Positions 59,220 through 64,000 of a stretch of DNA of 64,000 bases are shown here, piece after piece. Position 1 is the first letter of the stretch, and each line of letters starts with the position of its first letter. The stretch comes from Acidovorax sp. HDW3 (GTDB lineage: Bacteria; Pseudomonadota; Gammaproteobacteria; Burkholderiales; Burkholderiaceae_C): assembly GCF_011303755.1 (NCBI RefSeq), contig NZ_CP049885.1, positions 912,001 through 976,000 of the forward strand, in the 5' to 3' direction. The translations under genes and the position numbers were made by a program. Under the pieces are notes generated by a model. It made no database searches. It was not told where the DNA came from and saw nothing but the letters and a program-made list of their open reading frames with translations.

Positions 59220-61622
59220 ATGCCCCTGGATGGCTTTGACAGCATGGACCAGATCATTGCGCAGATCGCAACAGAAATTCGCGTCACCCCGGCACAAGTG
59301 GCTGCCGCCGTGGAGCTGCTCGACAGCGGCGCCACCGTGCCCTTCATCGCCCGCTACCGCAAAGAGGCCACGAATGGCCTGGACGACGTGCAGCTGCGCG
59401 AGCTCGAAGCGCGCCTGGCCTACCTGCGCGAGCTGGCCGAGCGCCGCGTGGCGGTGCTCAAGGCCATCGACGAGCAGGGCAAGCTGACCGACGCGCTGCG
59501 CGCGGCGATTGCCGCCGCGCCCACCAAGCAGGAGCTCGAAGACATCTACCAGCCCTTCAAGCAAAAGCGCCGCACCAAGGGCCAGATCGCGCGCGAGTTC
59601 GGCATTGAGCCCCTGGCCGACAAGCTGCTGGCCGACCCCACGCTCGATCCGCACACCGAGGCGCAGGCCTTTTGCCAGCCCGCCACCACCTTGGACGACG
59701 GCAAGCCGGGGCCGGATTTTTCGACCACGCTGGCCGTGCTCGACGGCGTGCGCGACATCCTCTCCGAGCGCTGGGCCGAGGACGCAGTCCTGGTGCAAAG
59801 CCTGCGCGAATGGCTGTGGGCCGAGGGCCTGCTGCGCAGCAAAAAGGTCGAAAGCAAGAACGAGAACGACCCCGAGGTCGCCAAGTTCCGCGACTATTTT
59901 GATTACGACGAGCCCATAGGCCGCGTGCCCTCGCACCGGGCCCTCGCGGTGTTCCGGGGCCGGGCGCTGGAAATTCTGGAAGCCAAGCTGGTGCAACCGC
60001 AGGAGCCTGAGGTGGGCCAGCCGAGCCTGGCCGAAGGCCGCATTGCCCTGCACCTGGGCTGGAGCCACCAGGGCCGCAAGAGCGACGACCTGCTGCGCAA
60101 ATGCGTGGCCTGGACCTGGCGTGTGAAATTGAGCCTCTCGACCGAGCGCGACCTGTTCACCCGCCTGCGCGAGGAGGCGGAAAAGGTGGCCATCAAGGTC
60201 TTTGCCGACAACCTGCGCGACCTGCTGCTCGCCGCCCCCGCCGGGCAAAAAGCGGTGATGGGGCTGGACCCCGGCATCCGCACCGGCGTCAAGGTGGCGG
60301 TGGTGGACGCCACCGGCAAGCTCGTGGAGACGGCCACCATCTACCCGCACGAGCCGCGCCGCGACTGGGACGGCAGCCTGGCGACGCTCGCCCGTCTGGT
60401 GCAAAAGCACGGCGTGCAGCTCATTGCCATTGGCAACGGCACCGCCAGCCGCGAGACCGACAAGCTTGCCGCCGAACTCATCGCTTTGTGGCAAAAATCG
60501 GCTCCAGGGCAAGCAGAGCAAGCGCGAGCAGCTATCGAAAAGATAGTGGTGAGCGAAGCCGGGGCCTCGGTGTACAGCGCCAGCGAATACGCCAGCCAGG
60601 AGCTGCCCGACGTGGACGTGAGCCTGCGCGGCGCCGCCAGCATTGCCCGGCGCCTGCAAGACCCGCTGGCCGAGCTGGTGAAGATCGAGCCCAAGAGCAT
60701 TGGCGTGGGCCAGTACCAGCACGACGTGAACCAGAGCGAACTGGCACGCACGCTGGACGCGGTGGTGGAAGACTGCGTCAACAGCGTGGGCGTGGACCTG
60801 AATACCGCCAGCAGCCCGCTGCTCTCGCGCGTGGCCGGGCTCTCGCCCAGCGTCGCCAAGGCGGTGGTGCGCTGGCGCGAGCAGCACGGCGCCTTTGCCA
60901 GCCGCCAGCAGCTCTTGCAGGTCACGGGCCTGGGGCCCAAGACCTTTGAGCAGGCGGCGGGCTTTTTGCGCATCCGTGGCGGCGAGAACCCGCTGGACAT
61001 GACCGGCGTGCACCCCGAAACCTACCCGGTGGTGCAGAAGATCATCGAAAAAACGGGCCAACCCGTGGCCGAGCTCATGGGCCGCGCCGACATGCTCAAG
61101 ACCCTGCGCCCGGAGCTGTTCGTGAGCGAAAAATTCGGCGCCATCACGGTCAAGGACATCCTGGCCGAGCTGGAAAAACCCGGCCGTGACCCGCGCCCGG
61201 ACTTCAAAGTGGCGCGTTTCAACGACGGCGTGCAGGACATTGCCGATCTCAAGGAGGGCATGGTGCTCGAAGGCACGGTGAGCAACGTGGCGCAGTTCGG
61301 CGCTTTCGTCGATCTGGGCGTGCACCAGGACGGCCTGGTGCACGTGAGCCAGCTGGCCCACAAGTTCGTGCAGGACGCGCGCGAGGTCGTCAAGACCGGG
61401 CAGATCGTCAAGGTGAAAGTGCTGGAAGTGGACGTGGCGCGTGCGCGCATCAGTCTGACCATGAAGCTCGACGCCGCCCCCGCGCGCCGCGACGGGCCGC
61501 GCGAGAACCGCTTTGAAGGGGCCGGGCGCGGCTACGCCCAGCCGCCGCGCCGGGGCGGCCAGGAGGCGGCCCAGCCCTCGGCCATGGCCTCGGCCTTTGC
61601 CAAGTTGCAAAACAAAAAGTAA
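59220..61622 (+). CDS. tex: Tex-family transcription accessory protein
   Basis: An 800-residue nucleic-acid-binding protein with the usual order: N-terminal Tex/HTH region (VPFIARYRKEATNGLDD), YqgF/RNase H-like domain (MGLDPGIRTGVKVAVVD; IGNGTASRET), helix-hairpin-helix motifs (VGVDLNTASSPLLSRVAGLS) and an S1 domain (LEGTVSNVAQFGAFVDLGVHQDGLVH). ATG 59220 is chosen; ATG 59244 is also possible. Relative to the E. coli protein as I recall it, about ten extra residues sit between the RETD and IVVSEAGASV blocks (residues about 425-443), exactly where the dispersed repeat reads through. Confidence 0.95.
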   Translation: MPLDGFDSMDQIIAQIATEIRVTPAQVAAAVELLDSGATVPFIARYRKEATNGLDDVQLRELEARLAYLRELAERRVAVLKAIDEQGKLTDALRAAIAAAPTKQELEDIYQPFKQKRRTKGQIAREFGIEPLADKLLADPTLDPHTEAQAFCQPATTLDDGKPGPDFSTTLAVLDGVRDILSERWAEDAVLVQSLREWLWAEGLLRSKKVESKNENDPEVAKFRDYFDYDEPIGRVPSHRALAVFRGRALEILEAKLVQPQEPEVGQPSLAEGRIALHLGWSHQGRKSDDLLRKCVAWTWRVKLSLSTERDLFTRLREEAEKVAIKVFADNLRDLLLAAPAGQKAVMGLDPGIRTGVKVAVVDATGKLVETATIYPHEPRRDWDGSLATLARLVQKHGVQLIAIGNGTASRETDKLAAELIALWQKSAPGQAEQARAAIEKIVVSEAGASVYSASEYASQELPDVDVSLRGAASIARRLQDPLAELVKIEPKSIGVGQYQHDVNQSELARTLDAVVEDCVNSVGVDLNTASSPLLSRVAGLSPSVAKAVVRWREQHGAFASRQQLLQVTGLGPKTFEQAAGFLRIRGGENPLDMTGVHPETYPVVQKIIEKTGQPVAELMGRADMLKTLRPELFVSEKFGAITVKDILAELEKPGRDPRPDFKVARFNDGVQDIADLKEGMVLEGTVSNVAQFGAFVDLGVHQDGLVHVSQLAHKFVQDAREVVKTGQIVKVKVLEVDVARARISLTMKLDAAPARRDGPRENRFEGAGRGYAQPPRRGGQEAAQPSAMASAFAKLQNKK
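60493..60549 (+). repeat. dispersed repeat copy in frame inside tex
   Basis: AAAAATCGGCTCCAGGGC, then GAGCAAGCGCGAGCAGCTATC and GAAAAGATAGTG. It lines up from end to end with the intergenic copy at 57511-57565. It is translated KSAPGQAEQARAAIEKIVV in the YqgF domain region. The protein appears about ten residues longer here than recalled homologues, so this is the clearest insertion into a coding sequence. Confidence 0.85.
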
Positions 61623-61678
61623 GCACCGTGGTGGACGGGACATAATCGAAACGGTTTATTACCTTTCACGACCGCCCC

Positions 61679-62503
61679 ATGGAGCTCAACGCCCTGCTGG
61701 CGACCCCGGTCGCCCTGCCTTGCATACCGCGCACGGTCGCGTTGCTGATGGCCGAGCTGGGCCAGCAGTCGCCCAGCCTGCGCCGGCTCAACCAGCTCTT
61801 TGGCGCCGATCCGGCGCTGGCCGCGCGCCTGCTGGAGCAGGCCAACGCCCCGGCTTTTCAGGCCCCGGGCCAGATCGTCGGCATCCCCGAGGCCCTGGCC
61901 CTGCTTGGCACGGCGCAGCTGCGCGCGCTGGTGGCAGCGGCGCCGCTGGGTGCGGCCTCGCGCTCGGTGCCGGGGGTGAATCTGCAGCAGTTCTGGCGCT
62001 ATAGCCGCAACACCGCCAAGCTGGCGCGCGCGCTCGCCGGCTTTGTGCACCAAAACCAGATTGCGGCCTACACCGCCGGCTTGTTGCACGGCCTGGGTGA
62101 GCTGGTGCTGCACCTGGCCGACGCGGAAAGAACCCAATCCCTCAACACCCTGGTGGCGCCGCTCGATCCGCGCCGCGCCAAGATCGAGCAGCGCATCCTG
62201 GGCTACAGCTACGCCCACGTCAGCGCCGCCCTGGCGCAGCGCTGGCAGCTGCCGGGCGTGGTCGTCGATGCCCTGCGTTTCATGGGAGCACCGTTCGACA
62301 ACGACGTGTACGAGCCCCTGGCCGGCGTGCTGCACCTGGCCGTCTGGCGCGCGCGTGCACGTGAGGCGGAGTTGGGGGAAAAAGAGCTGGCCGTGAGCTT
62401 TCCCGGCGAAGTGGGCGTCACCCTGGGGCTCGACATCGACATGGTGCTGCAGCAAGACCCGATTGACTGGACCGTGCGCCCCGACGCCGGAGATTACGTG
62501 TGA
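61679..62503 (+). CDS. HDOD-domain protein
   Basis: A 274-residue protein made mostly of one HDOD domain: LLMAELGQQSPSLRRLNQLFGADPALAARLLEQAN, then GIPEALALLGTAQLRALV and TAGLLHGLGELVLHLAD. HDOD lacks the catalytic HD pair of true HD phosphohydrolases and is seen as a signalling or scaffold module near c-di-GMP proteins. The preceding gap (56 bases) holds ACATAAT, a possible -10. The stop overlaps the next gene by four bases (GTGA). Confidence 0.85.
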   Translation: MELNALLATPVALPCIPRTVALLMAELGQQSPSLRRLNQLFGADPALAARLLEQANAPAFQAPGQIVGIPEALALLGTAQLRALVAAAPLGAASRSVPGVNLQQFWRYSRNTAKLARALAGFVHQNQIAAYTAGLLHGLGELVLHLADAERTQSLNTLVAPLDPRRAKIEQRILGYSYAHVSAALAQRWQLPGVVVDALRFMGAPFDNDVYEPLAGVLHLAVWRARAREAELGEKELAVSFPGEVGVTLGLDIDMVLQQDPIDWTVRPDAGDYV

Positions 62504-63942
62504 CCGCTTTGGATCCCCTTGAATTGACGCCCCCCATGCGCAGCGTGCTCCAGGGCATGGCCCGTGCTGCGCGGCCACCGCTGCACCACCTTGCCCCCGC
62601 GCAGGCGCGCGCGGCGTATGAGGCGGGTGCGGGCGTGCTCGAACTGCCGCGTGCGCCCATGGCGCAGGTGCAGCACTTGCTCATACCGGCGCGCGATGGC
62701 GCTTTGCTGCCGGCGCGTCTGTACGCCCCGAGCAGCGCTGCCGGCCTGCCGCTGCTGCTGTACCTGCACGGCGGCGGTTTTACGGTGGGCGGCCTCGACA
62801 CGCACGAGGTGCTGTGCCGCGAGCTCGCGCGCCTGGCCGGTTGCCTGGTGCTGGCGCTGGACTACCGCCTGGCGCCCGAGCACCGCTTCCCCACCGCCCA
62901 CGATGACGCCTGGGATGCGCTGCAATGGCTGGCGCTGCAAGCGCCCGCGCTCGGCGCCGATCCGGCGCGCCTGGCCGTGGGCGGCGACAGTGCGGGCGGC
63001 ACGCTCTCGGCCTACTGCGCGCTCATGGCGCGCGACGCCGGCCTGCCGCTGGCGCTGCAGCTTTTGTTCTACCCCGGCACCACGCCCTGCCAGGACACAG
63101 CCGCGCACGCCCGCTACGGCCAGGGCCTGATCCTGGAGGCCGCCGGCATCGACTGGTTTTTTGACAACTACCTGCCCACGCGCGCGCAGCGTGAGGACTG
63201 GCGCTTTGCCCCGCTGCTCGCCGCTGAACACGAGGAATTGGCCCCGGCCTGGATCGGTCTGGCCGAATGCGACCCGCTGGCCGACGACGGCATCCTCTAC
63301 GCCGACTGCCTGCGCGCGGCGCGCGTGCCGGTGGCGCTGGAGATTTACCGGGGCGTAACGCACGAATTCATCAAAATGGGCCGCGTCCTGCCCGAGGCCC
63401 GCCAGGCCCATGCCGACGCGGCGCAGGCGCTGCGGCAGGCTTTTGGTCTTTCTCCGGAACAGGCGCAGCACGCCACCCATGGCGCGGTGGACGGCCCCAT
63501 GCCGGAGCTGCACCTGGGCGATTGGGCGCAATTGGGCGCGGACGCAACGCAGCTGCGTATGGCGGTGTTTGTGCAGGAGCAGGGCATTGCGCCGGAGCTG
63601 GAGATCGACGCCTTGGACGCCCAGTGCCTGCACGCCGTGGCCTACAAAATTTATAACCGCCAGGACACGCCCGTGGCCACCGGGCGCCTGCTGCCGGCCG
63701 ATGCCGATGGCTGCAGCCGCATTGGCCGCATGGCGGTTGACCACGCCCTGCGTGGTCGGAACTACGGGCGTCTGGTGCTCGACGCCTTGCTGCGCGCCGC
63801 CCGGGCGCGCGGCGACCGCTCGGTGCTGCTGCACGCCCAGTGCAGCGCCGAAGGTTTTTACCGCCGCGCCGGCTTTGTGCCCGAGGGCGAGCGCTTTGAC
63901 GAGGTGGACATTCCCCACATCGCCATGCGCCTGCGCTGGTAG
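62500..63942 (+). CDS. fusion: HSL-type alpha/beta hydrolase + GNAT acetyltransferase
   Basis: A 480-residue two-domain protein from GTG 62500. Residues about 60-320 are a hormone-sensitive-lipase-family esterase: oxyanion motif HGGGFTVGG, YRLAPEHRFP, nucleophile GDSAGG, Asp in AECDPLADDG and His in THEFIKMG. Residues about 335-480 are an ElaA-like GNAT domain (LRMAVFVQEQGIAPELEIDALD; RMAVDHALRGRNYGRLVLDALL; FYRRAGFVPEGERFDEVDIPH). There is no stop or frameshift at the junction. Both domains keep their core motifs. The substrate is unknown. It is coupled to the HDOD gene. Confidence 0.88.
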   Translation: MTALDPLELTPPMRSVLQGMARAARPPLHHLAPAQARAAYEAGAGVLELPRAPMAQVQHLLIPARDGALLPARLYAPSSAAGLPLLLYLHGGGFTVGGLDTHEVLCRELARLAGCLVLALDYRLAPEHRFPTAHDDAWDALQWLALQAPALGADPARLAVGGDSAGGTLSAYCALMARDAGLPLALQLLFYPGTTPCQDTAAHARYGQGLILEAAGIDWFFDNYLPTRAQREDWRFAPLLAAEHEELAPAWIGLAECDPLADDGILYADCLRAARVPVALEIYRGVTHEFIKMGRVLPEARQAHADAAQALRQAFGLSPEQAQHATHGAVDGPMPELHLGDWAQLGADATQLRMAVFVQEQGIAPELEIDALDAQCLHAVAYKIYNRQDTPVATGRLLPADADGCSRIGRMAVDHALRGRNYGRLVLDALLRAARARGDRSVLLHAQCSAEGFYRRAGFVPEGERFDEVDIPHIAMRLRW

Positions 63943-63969
63943 CCCGGCGCAGGCGGCTGGGCCTGGGCC

Positions 63970-64000
63970 TTATTTACCCCAGCTGTCCTTGAGGCCGGTG
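63970..64000 (-). CDS. possible C-terminal end of an unidentified gene
   Basis: On the minus strand the window edge can be read as TGLKDSWGK followed by TAA (63972-63970). Codon use fits the local style. With only nine residues, neither the gene nor its family can be assigned. Confidence 0.3.
   Translation of the reverse strand, partial: TGLKDSWGK

Overview
The window is GC-rich chromosomal DNA from a betaproteobacterium, most likely a member of the Comamonadaceae (Acidovorax / Alicycliphilus / Comamonas relatives). Evidence: the proteins and gene order (rpsB-tsf-pyrH-frr-uppS-cdsA-dxr-rseP-bamA-skp-lpxD-fabZ-lpxA-lpxB-rnhB), the rlmE-ftsH-folP-glmM block, and a dispersed palindromic repeat whose core reads CTAGCGCTT...AAGCGCTAG followed by CAGCTATCAAA. 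I associate that repeat with this family from memory. Gene density is very high and most genes in operons overlap or nearly touch. This is core rather than accessory DNA; the only clear mobile element is one group II intron.

Layout. 1-3.7 kb: start of an alpha/beta hydrolase (minus), a CBS-pair protein, aroC and a lipoprotein 5'-nucleotidase. 3.8-6.5 kb (minus): nrdR, glyA behind a ZTP riboswitch, and a lytic transglycosylase with a long leader. 6.5-7.2 kb: AT-rich promoter region followed by a heavily folded GC-rich stretch ending in a strong terminator, a candidate noncoding RNA. 7.2-13.7 kb: a large AsmA/DUF748 envelope protein and a DUF349 protein. 13.7-17 kb: two tRNA-Leu(CAG) genes (minus), the upstream one with a complete group II intron (RT-maturase-HNH) in its leader, next to divergent rnr. 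19.3-23.5 kb (minus): amidase, D-amino-acid-dehydrogenase-like oxidoreductase and NAD(P)H-hydrate repair enzyme. 23.5-38.6 kb: translation factors, then isoprenoid/phospholipid precursor synthesis, outer-membrane assembly and lipid A synthesis, ending in rnhB and an rRNA/tRNA methyltransferase. 38.8-43.8 kb: carA-carB-greA. 43.9-50.7 kb: a glycosyltransferase-like gene and a YhbY protein (minus), then rlmE, ftsH (predicted heat-shock promoter), folP, glmM and a GNAT gene. 50.7-56.6 kb: a PAS-GGDEF-EAL protein (minus), an OlsB-like acyltransferase, ppk and sixA; the acyltransferase and ppk both have PHO-box-like sites. 56.7-64 kb: two SDR enzymes, a DUF1566-type secreted protein, tex, an HDOD protein and a hydrolase-GNAT fusion.

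The most unusual signals are: (1) the dispersed repeat, which lies between genes, supplies stop codons and gene ends, and also appears in frame inside at least seven genes (DUF748, DUF349, dxr, lpxB, the SpoU methyltransferase, folP, tex); (2) a group II intron between the promoter-like -10 element and the mature 5' end of a tRNA-Leu gene, with matching EBS/IBS pairings and a 15-nt copy of its own 5' exon inside it; (3) an uncharacterised structured RNA candidate at about 6.8-7.16 kb; (4) linked predicted Pho control of an ornithine-lipid-type acyltransferase and polyphosphate kinase. All calls come from reading the sequence and from remembered family knowledge; no search was run.
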